A DNA stretch of 64,000 nucleotides from assembly GCA_026119935.1 (NCBI GenBank), contig JALRMH010000004.1, positions 1,302,001-1,366,000 on the forward strand, given 5' to 3'. Below, one piece after another: positions 23,357 to 35,337 of this stretch (positions within the stretch are counted from its first letter, which is position 1; each line of letters starts with the position of its first letter). Source of the stretch: Endothia cerciana. Taxonomy: Eukaryota > Ascomycota > Sordariomycetes > Diaporthales > Cryphonectriaceae. Made by a program: the position numbers and the translations under genes. A model generated the notes under the pieces. That model did not search any database. It saw only the letters and a program-made list of their open reading frames with translations, and was not told the origin of the DNA.

Positions 23357-25062
23357 TCAAACTGCAGGCGGTATCTTGAATTCTAGTCCTTCAAACCCGT
23401 CCTGTTGGATCTTGGTTGTGGCAAGGTCTACAGCAAACCTCACCGTCTTCTCAACATCCCAGTCCCCCGCCCGACACAGCAGGCCGTACATGATCCCCGC
23501 TACGAAGGTATCACCTGCTCCAATGGCGCTACCCAAGTTTTTGTCCAGTCAGCAGAAGCGTTCTAGATTCGCGTCATACCCACCCAGTGGTGGGACCTCT
23601 GCAGAGGCAAGCGATCGACAACAAAGGGCATGGATGATGGGGTTGTTTCCATACTCGACAATTTGCACTGCTACATCGGATACTGGCTCGACGTGGAGGA
23701 CCTCGCGGCTTGGTGGTGTGATGGCGCAGGCCCCACGGGCGCCCCAAGTGCTCAAGAGAAGGGATCTGGGGCAGGAACCGATGTGCGTTAGGAAGAGTTG
23801 GATGTGACGTCTGACAGCCTTTGACTGTGGCCAGCCGGCGCAGGCCACCACCGCCAGCGGGGGCTGGACGCCGACTTACGCCCTCGGTGCGACCTCACCC
23901 ATCAGACAGGCCTCAGCGGTCGCATATCCCTCGCCCTACATACAACCGTCGGCCTCGTCAGCCTTGATCCATGCTGCCACCAGGTTGACTATCCTGCCAC
24001 TCGCTGCACTGCACTATCGCTGCACTGCACTACTGTATCTGTGGTCAACTCACCTCAGCCCAAATCCGTGAATAGAACACGACGTCCGCCTCCATCGCCA
24101 GCTCGCGTAACCCTGCTCTGCCAGGCTTCTCGACCTCGACGCTGACGCGAGACTGTGGGAGATGGCGGCGCAAGTGCTGGATGCACCTGTCCATTGTCTC
24201 CGGGATGCGACCCTGTGACTCCTTTGCTTAGCAGCAGCACCCCGACCCCCGAGGGAGCTCATCCGAGCTCGTATCCGCCCGATGATTTCACATCGTCTTT
24301 GCTGGTACCTAGACAATACGTTGAACCCAAACACGTCTCGCACACCTGCTCCACAAGCGCCCGTTGGAGGTCGTTGATGACAAAACCTCCTACCGGATGT
24401 GGTCGCAGAAGAGAAGGCATCCCACATGAGGTTTTCCCAACGTCCTGAATTGATCTGAAACTACCCACGACGTCGTCGAGTGCAGTCTGATAGCCCCGGG
24501 GGCGGGAGATTCCACATCGGGCCAACTTTTGGGGTCACCGACTGTCACGTACCTCGAAATGCCACCACGTGTCGGCATCTATTTCCTTGAAAGCATTTGC
24601 AACCTCGATGAACTCGTCAACGGTCATCTCAGCCAGCTCGTTGTGGTTCACGACCGTCCGACTGCCTGTCGCCTGGCTGCGGATGATATAACTGCTGGCT
24701 GCCTCCGTCTGGTCCTCGCGATGGATACAGTGGCTGAGGTTCACAACTGGACCCCCGGCCCCAAACGACGACAGCACCTTTTCCGTAGCTGCGGATCGGC
24801 GGTTGGGCAGCACGGTGACGAGATGAAGCGCCATATCGGGCGGGACAAACTGCTGCAGAACCTCGAGCGAGTTGCCGCAGTTGCCACCCCGCCGGATTTC
24901 CAGGCCTGTAGCGCGCAATTTAGCATCCTCTTCGGGGAAATGTGGGACACTGGAAGCGATGAGCATGCTGCGGTCTCCGTCGTCTACCCAACCGAGGTGA
25001 CTGTTTGCTCACCTGAGGATGGTGTCAAGGTAACAGGCCCCGACCATGACCAAGTGCTTCAT
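23357..25062 (-). CDS. PfkB-family carbohydrate kinase, ketohexokinase-like
   Basis: Phosphorylates a sugar (fructose or a related ketose by family analogy) with ATP in the cytosol. Six exons, 25013-25062, 24553-24949, 24054-24212, 23880-23935, 23655-23765 and 23357-23528, join with consistent phases to 314 residues, normal for the family. Seen: N-terminal strand MKHLVMVGACYLDTIL, substrate-site RRGGNCGNSLEVL, EDQTEAASSYIIRS, WWHFEGRIPET across intron 2, VSVEVEKPGR, ADVVFYSRIWAE, LLLSTWGARGACAI, and the PfkB signature VDAIGAGDTSVAGIMYGLL. The catalytic-base Asp (D264) sits just after an anion hole formed across intron 5. It ends FEGLEFKIPPAV. Intron 2 (24213-24552, 340 nt) is much longer than the others (89-126 nt). 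I see no frameshift, so it is probably functional. Confidence 0.88.
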
Positions 25063-25948
25063 GGCTGCCCTATCACACTATCAACTGGGCCTATTCGTGG
25101 ATCGCGACCCTCGAGTGGGGATCTGACTGCGGAAAATTCGCCAACAGGCGGCAACCTTTGGTGAGGGTTTGAGGCTTGAGAACAGAACCTCTTTGTCACC
25201 AGGAGAGCTTCTAGGGCGGTCAGCCTGCAGACCGTGGCGGAAGTCTTCCTAATATTCCACCTTACGTCATAGGCTGGTTCCTCTCACCTACATACGAAAG
25301 CAGGTTGATCGAGCTGGTCGAGCTGGGGACACCTGCGGTGGCGCATTGCATGCCGACAACGGCGTCTTGGGTGATGAGCTGAGTGTTGCGAGACAGGCGC
25401 AGAGCGAGACGCTGAGGATGGGAAACTGGTGGCGGCGGCGCGCGGCGCTCCGATTGGCGGCCCACGCACAGCTTGCCGCTGGCCCATCTTTCGTCCTCGC
25501 CCATCGCACGATTGGTCTGGGAATCGACCTACCGCCAGTTTGATCGACGGCGTCTTTGTTGTCGATTGCCGTGGCCGCCCGCTGTGTTGGCCTCTTGTAG
25601 GTCAAGTACCATTTTTATATTATGTCCTTCACGTCTCATCTGCCTCATGTACGAGCGCCTCCCACACGAGGCGTACCTGGTGAACGACGGTGGACCAGTT
25701 GCGTAGAGTATAATCTTTTTTTTCTTCCAGGAAAAAGAATTATGACTGGGTCGGAGCCACATACTGAATGCAAGACCTCGTATTCAAATTCCGCGTGCAT
25801 TACGCCGAGAGGAAGCCTGCTGGACAGGGTCTCTTCCTCCAGATGTCCAAATTGACATTGTGCAAGATCTCCACCACGACGCTCAGTCGCACCACTATCC
25901 ACTGATGCCCCCATCTATGTTGCCTCTCGACACCGGGATAACATAAAC
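25063..25948. other. intergenic, kinase promoter side
   Basis: Upstream of the sugar kinase (minus strand). Short open frames with no recognised domain. Confidence 0.45.
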
Positions 25949-26670
25949 CTATCCCGGCCCGTCGTGTCTTAAACAAATCACTCCTCCTCCATCTGGCCGC
26001 GCCCTCCCGCCGGTTGTGCTCGCGCTCCGAGCTTGATAGCCGCCCGGGACAGCGTTGCCATGAACAGGGCGTCGCCACTTCGACGTGATCGCCCCGAGGG
26101 CAGCGGCAAACAGCCAGGCGTTGACCGACCCTTGCCACAGTTGAACGCCGTCATTGCAGACGGGCTCCAGGTCTGAGCTGATTCCACAGCCCCCGTCGCA
26201 AGTATACAGCGTCTCGATGCCGTCCGTGCACTAGACATTGACCAGCGTCAATACCTGGTCCATCCACTACATCGGGCCGCCACCGGCAATGGTACTTAGT
26301 TTGGGGGGGACATCACGAGAGAGTCCGGAACGGGTCCCACGGGCCGTGCCACGAGTACAATTCTCCCAAAAGATGAAGAAGGGGTGGGAAAGAAAGGAAA
26401 AAGAAAAAAAAAGGGGGGGGGGGGAGGGGACTAGACTGGGGAGGTCGATGGGCCCTGCTAACCGTGTAATAGACTCCATTTCCGTCGCAGCCGCGGTCGA
26501 GGTCCCAGTGTCGCTGCCTCCGTGCAGTCCTTGTACGAATCGTACAGGCGGGCATCAACCCGGGGCGAGATCACGCCGGGCGCGACGGGCGCGCCCATGA
26601 CGGCCGAGCCGAACAGGCCCGCGAGGAAGAGGTATGCGGCAGGGGCAACGAGCTTGCTGGACGGCCCCAT
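25949..26670 (-). pseudogene. relic of a small secreted cysteine-containing protein
   Basis: A minus-strand ATG at 26668-26670 opens a signal-peptide-like N-terminus (basic start, hydrophobic core AAYLFLAGLFGSAVMGAP). About 50 codons on, the protein-like reading (DRGCDGNGVYYT) is in a different frame from the start, so there is a frameshift near 26500. A candidate donor after that segment and an acceptor near 26270 would join it to a second block with TLYTCDGGCGISSDLE and a Trp/Phe-rich helix. That block contains an in-frame TAG where Gln would fit (26231-26233). The pieces look like one decayed secreted protein, but I cannot name the family. Confidence 0.4.
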
Positions 26671-28943
26671 CGTTCGGTTTCCGGCAGGGGAGATGGCCTC
26701 CGGGCTTGACGTATCTGGGCTGGGCGGTGAAGTTGGCAACCTGACCAAGGGAGGACAAGTCACCGGTGGGAGACCGAAGAGGACACGGCTCATAATCATA
26801 AGGGCCAATATATTGGGGACCTTTTATCGGCGCTGTGATCCACAGCGTTAGGCGGCTGGTGTTCAGCTCGCGTCGGTGCGCAGAAGCCCATTACGACTTG
26901 TCGGTTCTCACGGTCATCGGGTGAGTACTTCCGGTGAGGCTGTGAGGACGGAACGAGAGGGGTTGGGCCCTGCGCGCGTTGGTGGCTTCCAACTCGCCCT
27001 CTGCGTCTGGTCGGTTTTCCGGTGTTGGCAGGGGCAGGCCAAGACATCGAGGGCATCTAGCCACCATGGCTGGCGGACACATCTAATTGCTATTTCCAGC
27101 GTGCGTGTGGCTCTTTCCGGGACGCGGCCGCTGCAGCTCTGGTTCAAGTTTGCGGGCGGCGAAGGGGACAAGACTTTCTGGGTCGCGGTAGCACAAACGC
27201 ACTGGCTAGAGTTGTACTGTGGCACCGTATTGAATCGGCCGGGATGCTAACATGAGTTTTTATTTTTTATTTATTTATTTATTTATTTTGGTCGCTTGAT
27301 GAGGCCAAGGAGACGGCAAATGAGCGTGTGCTTTATCATATTGTCACGAGATCAAGACATTCGAGAGGCCACTGTCCCGGAACTGGCCCGTTTAATTGAC
27401 TTGTGAATATCACCAGTGAAGAAGAGTCTGAGGAAGAATGGGAGGGCGGCCAGTAAGCACCCGGAGGGCGAGGAGCAGCCTGGCAAAGAATACTGAGGGG
27501 GAAAGGTCAGCTAGCTACTTTACCCACAGACGATAATTATCGTGAGGATCAAGGAGAAGGTGTGGGCGTGCAAAGAGCGAACAGTACACTGGAGGGCTAT
27601 TTCTAGCCCTCTGGACGGCCTTTTGTTGTCCACCCCGAGATTTTTCTCGACAGATCGCCATTCAAAAAGCGTCACTCGTTCACATTGTTCGCATCGGCTC
27701 CACGGTCGGAAGAGCCGGGAATACTAGCAGCCATTTTTGGGAAGGGCTACATGGCTCTCATGGACAAGTTGGCATGTTGGCACGTTCGCATGTTTGCAAT
27801 CGAGCAAAAACTTGCCGTAGCTTAGGTGGGCAGTCCTGGGCTGGCTCTGTTCTCCTTGTTCTGAATCCCATGTCCCAGACATCCGGCACTGTCCATGAAG
27901 ACTACGGGACATGAACGGCCCTGCCACGTGTGCATGTATAGGACCCTTCTCGGTCCGAAAGACCGCATCGCATGTTCAAAATGGAGTTAGAATATGGGCC
28001 GTAAGAAAAGGCCAGCGTATAGAAAGAATCTGTGCCTGTCAGGCAAATCACGGCGACCGCCTCGAGGGTCTGGCCTCTGAAGAAACAGTTCCTCCTGGGT
28101 TCTCGGAAAAGGTACGTGGAGATCAGCCGGACTACGTTGGTATGAGTTATACTTGCTTATTTCTGCGTTGGATCGAGGACCCATTTGAATGGCGGTGGAC
28201 GTCTGATTGCAGAACAAGTCTGGGACCCAGTAGGTGGGCCCTCGCAAGTATCATGACTCTCGAGCTTCGACTGAGCTTGCCCTGGCTGGCATCGAGTGTT
28301 CTCGATAGCGAGGGGGGCAACTCTGAGCGAACAATACCTAAGCCGTATCCGACCTCGGTGCATGCTAATGGACTCCCGTCTAATATTTTCACGCTCCAAT
28401 GGGGGTACGCATGGCAGAATCTCCACCCGTATTTTCTCCCACAATGTTCACACCGTCTGTCGTGGTTGCGCTCAGGGACCCCCGTTCAGAGCCGCCCTGG
28501 GGGCGCGTCCATAAGTATCGGGGCGGCGGCCCGGGCGCGGCGGCGTAGGGGGCCCCAGCCCGTCCCCTCACCGCCCAAAATCCTCCGTCCGGTCACGAGG
28601 CCCGCCTTCGGTCGACAAGATAGATGCATTTCCGAAACGGCGGTCATGCCCCTCCTGGTGGCCCCCTGGGTTCTGTAGCTCTTCCGCAACCCCCCCCCCC
28701 CCCGGCTGGACATTCGGCTCCGTGGTTCATGAAAACTGGGTAGGCGGACCACACCACAAAGCATCATGACGACGGCAACCCGGACGGCGGTGCCCGAGGC
28801 CCGTCAGTCCGCCGCCTCGGCCGTGGGGCTTGAGCTTCGCCAGGCCCGCAGGCCGACCGCGGCGGCGACGACTTTGTCGAGGGACGGATGCATCCTCATC
28901 GGCGGGCGCGCGGCGGCAACAACAACAACAGCCTGCGCCCACG
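26671..28943. other. intergenic, nothing recognised
   Basis: Includes an ATTT tandem repeat at about 27262-27290 and a C14 tract at about 28689-28702. A 255-codon plus-strand frame (27911-28678) shows no conserved motif and lacks protein-like composition, so I do not call it. Confidence 0.5.
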
Positions 28944-30532
28944 ATGACGGCTGCGGCCCCGTACACGCACACGCCCCGGCTCAAGCTCAAGGTCCTCGGG
29001 GCCGGGTTCTCCTTCTGCGCCGGCATCAACGACAGCACGCTGGGCCCGCTCATCCCATACATGCTCACCTCCTTCTCGATCGGGACCGGGGAGGTTGCTA
29101 TCCTGTAAGCCTCGCTTTCTAGGCCGAGAAGCTCGGGGGGGTCCTCCAGAGGGCTAGACGGCGCTGACCACCCCTCCCCCCTCCTCTCAGATACGCCTAC
29201 TCCTTCGTGGGGTGGCTCCTGGTGGTCATCACCAACCCCCCGCTGACGGCGCACCTGGCCCTCGGCCAGCTGCTCCTCCTCGGAGCAGCCTTCCAGCTCC
29301 TAGCCCAGTGCCTGCGGCCGTGGTCGCCGTTTCCTCTGTTCTGCGTGACGTTCTCCCTGCAGGCCCTCGGGACTGGCTACCAGGATGCGCCACGGCAACA
29401 CGTTTGTGAGCGGCGTGAGGCTTGCTCACCGCTGGCTGGGTTTCATCCACGCCATGTACGCGCTCGCACTCGTCATAGGCCCGACGATAGCGACGTCCAT
29501 CGCCTCCCACCCGAGTGGTCGAGACGGGAGCCTCATCGGCGGCGAGGGGTCGTGGAGGCGGACGTACTTGGTCACGATGGGCGTCAACCTCGTGAATGTG
29601 GTGTGGGTCATGTCGCTGTGGAAAACCCGCTGCCGGGGTGAGGTACTGACAGCTGACGAGGAACGGCGGGAGGGCCGCCGCGCCACCGGGGCGGGTTATC
29701 AGCAGCAGGGGCAGCAGGCAGGGCAGACAGCTTCGTCTGCCCTGCGTGATATGGGCGTCATGTTGAGGGTGAAGGATGTCTGGCTGATCAGTCTGTTCTT
29801 CTTCGCGCTGGGGGCATCGATGACATCCAGCGGTGAGCCCAACAGCTTGCATGACGAATATCACGACTCCTTTCCGACCAGGGGATGGGTCTGGTGACCA
29901 GACAACCCCAGGTTGGGTCGCCGACTACCCTGTCCAAGTCCGCGGTGGCGACCTTTCAAAGGTCGGATACGTGCCCACGGGCTATTCCGCCGGCCTCCCT
30001 CCTGGGACGTCTCCTGCTTCCTGAGCCGGCCTACCGTTTCGGGGAGAAGCGGGCGCTCTTGCTCTTCTTCGTCATCACCATCGGATTTCAGCTTGCCTTC
30101 TGGCTGGTGCCGAACATCATTGCGGATGCTAGGCGCTGAGCGCCCAGGGGTTCTTCCAGGGGCCGTTTTTCGCGACGGTAAGTACCAGTCCATACCCAGC
30201 ATAGAGGGCTACCACCCACAATCCAGGGCTAACGGGATTCCTCCTTACGGGGTGTCTCTGTCGCGTCCAAGGTATTCCCGAGAAGGATACAAGCAGCGGC
30301 CCTCAGTCAGTCTCTCCGCTGTCAGGTTTCTCGGGCGCTTCTGCTGATGGTTTCTCCCGCAGGCCTCGTCTTTGTTGTTGCCCCAGCAGGAGCGGCCATC
30401 TTCCCCTCGATTACGGACCTGGTCGCTGAGACAGCCGGCGTGCAGGTCCTGCAGCCCATGACTCTGGCCCAGCTCGCCGCGGCAACCATCTCCTGGTGGC
30501 TCGTGCCCAAGGCCACGGGACGCAGGCAGTGA
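28944..30532 (+). pseudogene. MFS transporter, frameshifted (Bsc6/fucose-permease-like group)
   Basis: A 12-TM major facilitator of the group with the NTFVSGVRLAHRWLGFIHAMYAL loop. The start ATG at 28944 opens a helix FCAGINDSTLGPLIPYML; exon 1 ends at 29104. Exon 2 (29191-29832) begins YAYSFVGWLL, but after TGYQDA the continuation is shifted by one base near 29386-29392. Exon 3 starts at 29912 and changes frame again after VPTGYSAGL near 29995-30005 and once more near 30129-30135, before SAQGFFQGPFFAT. A donor GTAAGT follows at 30179, but the matching segment GVSVASKVFPRRI begins without an AG acceptor. A last block (LVFVVAPAGAAIFPSI, VQVLQPM, ISWWLVPK) runs to the stop at 30530-30532. Three frameshifts make it non-functional unless they are sequencing errors. 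Confidence 0.8.
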
Positions 30533-33500
30533 GGCTTCATCATCTGGCCCGGTCTCCATATTGTCATGTCATGATCAAGTTTGGAAAACAACCTGTCTGA
30601 GATCGAGGAGTAGGCAGGGAGATTGGGTGGAGGGCGCGGGGGGAGGGGCGCTGCAAGCGATACGAGGCTGGTGTGGAAGTCATCGTGAGGGAGATTCAGA
30701 GTCTCGGTGGTGACCCGGATCTGCGTCTGTATGATGACTTATACCGCCCGGTTACCAATCTTCCGGTGACCTTGTCTTTTGAAGGACACAGGATCTCAAG
30801 ACAGCAATTGATTTTCTTCTCCTCTGTGATATGAAGACCCTCAACCGCGACATTGGCATGTGAAGAGTATCGAGGAGCGGTCGGCTGATCCTGGAGGCAC
30901 TCCCTGGGAGGGCGCCCCTGGGAGGGCGCCCCTGGGGACCAGCAATGTGAGCCAGACGACAACCGACGTGTTCTCAACGAACCAGACGGGGAAGTTTGCC
31001 GAATAGTCCTAGCGGTGGTCATCGCGGGAAGGACTGCTGGCTGGTACGTAATTCTGGAGGGCTTCCTATCGGAGCGAGGGCCGAACGGGCTCTGCACACT
31101 GCAGTCTCCCCGTGCTAACAATCGCTCTCAGGGCCTAGGGTTCAACTTCCGTGATGCTTCCCCACTTCTACCCTCTTCACAGCCGTGTCCAGAGTGCAGG
31201 AGGGCTCGTGACCCTCAAGGAAGGGTAAGGCGGAGAGTCCGACGGCTCGAGACCGCCGCGGACGGTGCACGGAGGGTTCTTTTGTGAGGTGATCCATGGG
31301 TTTGCTACCTCCGTCTGGCGCTTCCTTCCGGTATAAATTGCTCTTCTTGATTCTCGTCTCGAACCTGGTTGCCATTCATCTCCAGATTACGTCCCACGAT
31401 GCCTTCCTGTCGGCTGTCCGCTTGGGCCGTCACCGCTCCCGAGAAGAGGCAGAGATGTCGTATCCGACGGTGCTTGGTGAGCCCCCTGTCTTCCCAGTCC
31501 CTTCCCGGCTCACTCGAGCCCGGATGTGGCAACACGAGCGTGTGCCGTTGGGAGGCACCGCCTTGTCCTGATCTGTCAAATCCCCTTCTTCATAACAAGC
31601 GCGGAGGCACTCGGCAGGGTCTCTGCCGATGCAATTGCAAGGCCTATGTTGGCCTAGCGCGGGAGCAGTCCTGGGTATGTGCCGACAGAGCCTTACTCTT
31701 GCCCGCGGTCGCCCGTGGACAGACTGCACGCGCGCAGTAAGAGGCACGATCGGTATGCGTCGGCGACAGCGCAAGGGAGTTGCTGCGTGAGAGTGTCAAG
31801 GAGTGTCTGTCGGTTGGTCGTGCCAGGGGAGGCAGCGGGCCAGGTCTGACTCGCATTCGGGTCCAGCGAGGTTCGCTGGGGTTGCGCTGAGTCGCCGAGG
31901 AGCCACGTGCGAGCCGTCCGTGGTCACAGTGCTCGCATGCAGGCTAATCTCGAGTAGGTGTGCAGGGGAGGGGAGAAATAGTCAGGATAGTCTCCTGCCC
32001 ATTGGGAACGGCGGCGCCTGTTGGCGCCCACAGTGTGCCCGTGCCCGTGCCCGTGCCCGTGCCCGTGCCCATGCCCATGCCGGTACTCTAGTACCATCAA
32101 GTATGGTGCTGGCGCTGGCGCTGGCGCTGGCGCTCAGCTTCCCTAAGCTGGGCATTTTATCGCGGAGGAGAGATCTCTTCTGGATCTCGAATCTGAACCT
32201 GCCCTGCATGAGGGTCTGAACCCCCTGGGCCGGCCGGGTCTTCCCAGAAGGGGAAAAGACAGCCTGGGTATGTGGGGGACGGGGGGAGGGAAGAGGCCCC
32301 AAGGGGGTGGGCAGGCGATACGTATCCGTGAAGCTATCGTTTTGGCTACCGGACCGAAAGATATTGTGGCAGGTACATAGGCCTGGCCCGCGTGTCTGGG
32401 GTTCTCTTCCCATGTGATAGAGAGCGGCCTGTATCTCCCTTCTTCTGGGGCACTGCCTGAGAGGGTTTTGACCTGCCGTGCTGTTATCGTACGAGCCACG
32501 AGCCGGAACCCTGGAAAAATGACGAGGAACCGAGCGAGATTAGTGACAACATAAAGTACGTACATCATCCTCCTCCTCCTCCTTCAAGCCCTTGTCTATG
32601 ACCATAGTGTCGCCGCGCTTGTCTGGGATAGTGTGATGGGATCCCGATCTCGAGATTAGGTCGGCCCATGCAGATGCACCCAGGCCAGACATGGCGGCGG
32701 CCTCGTGCAACATTATTGGGAACACGCGAGATTGTGTCGGCTGTGCGGTTGACCCCACAGCATGTTTTTTATTGGGGCCTGGTGAGAACAACACGCGTCA
32801 ACACGGTTCGAGGCTGTCGCCGTTTGTAAAGCCCTGGTGACATGATGTAATGATGTGGCGCGAGGGGAGGCCCCAGGGGGGGGGGGGGCAAGGCAGGCAG
32901 GCCACAGGTACGAGGGTTGTAGTGTCGGTTCTCGTCGTGGGCCGTTGTGGGTGAGGATCTATCTGTAGACCATAAAGGTACGAGTACCCGTCGTGGCCAC
33001 TGGCAGATGGCAGCGAGCTCGTGACTGGGCCCCAGAGATACACACACCCACTCACCCCCCCCCCGCCCGCTTTCCCATCTCGTGTTCCAGATCCGAGCCT
33101 GCATGGCCTGTCCTCCTCGACCTGCAGACCATGCGTCCAAACACGCCCGGCCAGAGTCGAGTCGAGGATGTGTCGACGGTAAGGGGGTTTGGGGGGGGGG
33201 GGGGGCATGATCCACATCCTGGCTACCATAGTAGTACATACCATAGTACATACATGCATGCATACATACACAGACATGTCTTTAGTACTATAGTAGTAAG
33301 AGTGATACCACGGTAGCACCCTTCGAGGGGAGGGGGGAGGAGGGAGATGGGACGGCGCCAGGGGCAGCGAGCGCCCACAGAACCGAACAGCTCTAGCCCC
33401 TGAAGGTTTTGCCTTGCCGCCATCTCTAGTGCTGGTCGTGTCAGCAGCCCTGCAGGCGAGATAAGCCAATAGACGGTGCCGCTGGAGGCTGTCGACTACC

Positions 33501-34815
33501 TAGAACGGTAAGAGGATACTTAAAGTCAGACGGCAGACCAAAGGGAATATCCGCGGGTGGGGACAATACAAGCTCTCCTCAGGGGGGGTGGGAGGAAGAA
33601 GAAAAGCGAGAGAGGAGAGAGAGAGAGAGAGCGGCCTCATGGTACAGTCAGTGGTGAGGAGAGGGCTTGTCTCTGCCTTGGCATGGAGGACCGCCGACCG
33701 GGGGTACGCTTCAGTGGTCCTAGGGTGCCTGGGTGCATGCATGCGTGTGTGGGCTGCTCGCCCTCCTCTGCTCATTTCCCCCATATGCGCCTCCCCCAGG
33801 GTAAAACAGGCCGCTCGCTGGTCGTCCTCGCCCGTCCCGCCTCCTGTTTCGTCTGGTTCTTATTTGGTTTTGTTTTTGTTTATTTTTGGTCCCCATCATC
33901 ATCCTCATCATCACCACTGGCCGAACTGGAACTGCCGAGTCCTGATCACGACGAGGCCAAAGGCTGTAGCAGGTGTCACTTGTCTGCCTCTCCGTCACGC
34001 GTCCGTCCCCCGTGCAAGGCTTCTGCGAGGCTGACCTGCAGCTTCTTGTGCTTGCTGCCGCGCACCTCGAAGACAAAAAGACAAAGACAAACGCATCTCA
34101 CCGTCCATCGCACCACCTTCGTCTCACAACCTCCCCCCAACCCTCCCAACGGCCCTCGCTGCGGCGTTTGCTTGCTCTCCCTGGACCGCTGGCTGACCCC
34201 CCCCCCCCCACTTGGCCCCTCGACACTCGCAATCTCTCAAAAATACAGATGGACCGGCAGTAAACAGTTGTGCCCCCATCCGCCCTCTCCCACCCCTCCC
34301 GTCCTCCCAATTTACTGGCTGCGTCCGTGGTCTCTCCTCCTCCCCCTCCTCCCCCTCTCTGTCTGTCTCTCGACGACCCAATTCGACCTGGCGCTGGCAC
34401 CATCCGATTACCTCGAGGGTTCGGTATCACATGTGTTAATTTCGAAAGCATCTTGTGCGTAAGTCACTCTGCAGAGCATGAGCCACCGGGTCCCCACCCG
34501 TCCGTCCATCGTCCTTTTTCTTCCCAGTGTTATAGCCACCTGCGTGGGCCCTCCCCCTCGCCTAATGCTACGGAGAAGGTCTGTCTTGTGTCCTGGCTAT
34601 ATCTGACATCGTCCCAGCTCTACACCGCCCGCAGAGTAACTCTAAACTTTATCCCACCCCCCTCCCCCGACTCTGTCGAAGCTGGCAGTCCTCAACGTTA
34701 CAAGCCGAACAGAACCCCGTCGTCTGGCATAATCTTACTCTCGCAACACATATCCAACCCGCCCTACCCTCCCGAGACGACAGCAGCCCCGTCCTAGGCT
34801 GCCTACCCTCCCGCC
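30533..34815. other. 4.3 kb intergenic with several tandem repeats
   Basis: Contains a direct repeat of a 14-mer (GGGAGGGCGCCCCT) at about 30904-30935, two hexamer arrays near 32034-32134, C/G homopolymers (about 32877-32888, 33190-33205, 34199-34210), GA/CT-rich stretches and a pyrimidine-rich region at 34100-34800 that is probably the promoter and leader of the next gene. No coding block was recognised. Confidence 0.5.
32034..32134. repeat. two adjacent hexamer arrays, (GTGCCC)n and (GGCGCT)n
   Basis: About eight GTGCCC/ATGCCC units at 32034-32080, then 27 bases later about four GGCGCT units at 32109-32134. Different units of the same length sit side by side in non-coding DNA. Confidence 0.85.
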
Positions 34816-35337
34816 ATGGCCTCACCGCAGGAGAAGGCGGACATCGCCGTCACCACCACCGCGACGCACCTCACCGACAGGCCCTCTGCGATAATAACAT
34901 CCACCACGGCCGCCGAGAACCTCACCCCATCCCCAGCCGCCTCCGTCGCAGACCTCCGCCGCCCCTCTGAGGTCTCGACCCCGGCTACCGCCCACAACGA
35001 GGGCCTCAACCCCTTCGATACCGACCTGGAGGCCATGGTCTCCTCGCGGACGCTCACCAGCGGGGACGACTCGTGCGGCATGAAGTCCACGACCAACATC
35101 AACCTCAAGGGCAGCCCGGACTGCCAGGTGTGGCCGGGCAAGGACCACTGGAAGAAGAAGGCCAAGACGGCGCGGGTCAACCGGCACTCGTGCCAGATGC
35201 TCGCCAAGATGAGCAAGCGCAACAGGATAATAGCCAAGATCTCCATCATCGCCCTGATCCTGGCCGTCGCCGTCGCCGTCGGCCTAGGCGTGAGCAAGTC
35301 CCTGGGCGCGGCGATCTGGAGCCCCAAGGACAACTGA
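34816..35337 (+). CDS. conserved fungal single-pass membrane protein, unknown function
   Basis: A single exon of 173 residues. The N-terminal half is Ser/Thr/Ala-rich and disordered. A conserved-looking block follows, CQVWPGKDHWKKKAKTARVN with spaced Cys, then a basic stretch (KMSKRNRIIAK), a hydrophobic segment of about 22 residues (ISIIALILAVAVAVGLGV) and the short tail SLGAAIWSPKDN. The Lys/Arg cluster before the helix suggests a cytosolic N-terminus (inference). I recall similar small proteins in other Sordariomycetes only as hypothetical. The long pyrimidine-rich leader and the favourable ATG context (CCGCCATGG) support the start. Confidence 0.75.
   Translation: MASPQEKADIAVTTTATHLTDRPSAIITSTTAAENLTPSPAASVADLRRPSEVSTPATAHNEGLNPFDTDLEAMVSSRTLTSGDDSCGMKSTTNINLKGSPDCQVWPGKDHWKKKAKTARVNRHSCQMLAKMSKRNRIIAKISIIALILAVAVAVGLGVSKSLGAAIWSPKDN

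Noticed and set aside
27911..28678. 255-codon plus-strand frame
   Set aside because: Open by chance in GC-rich DNA; no motif, signal peptide or splice context.
33557..34462. 301-codon plus-strand frame
   Set aside because: Runs through GA repeats, a GTT-rich stretch and a poly-C tract; probably the pyrimidine-rich leader of the next gene.
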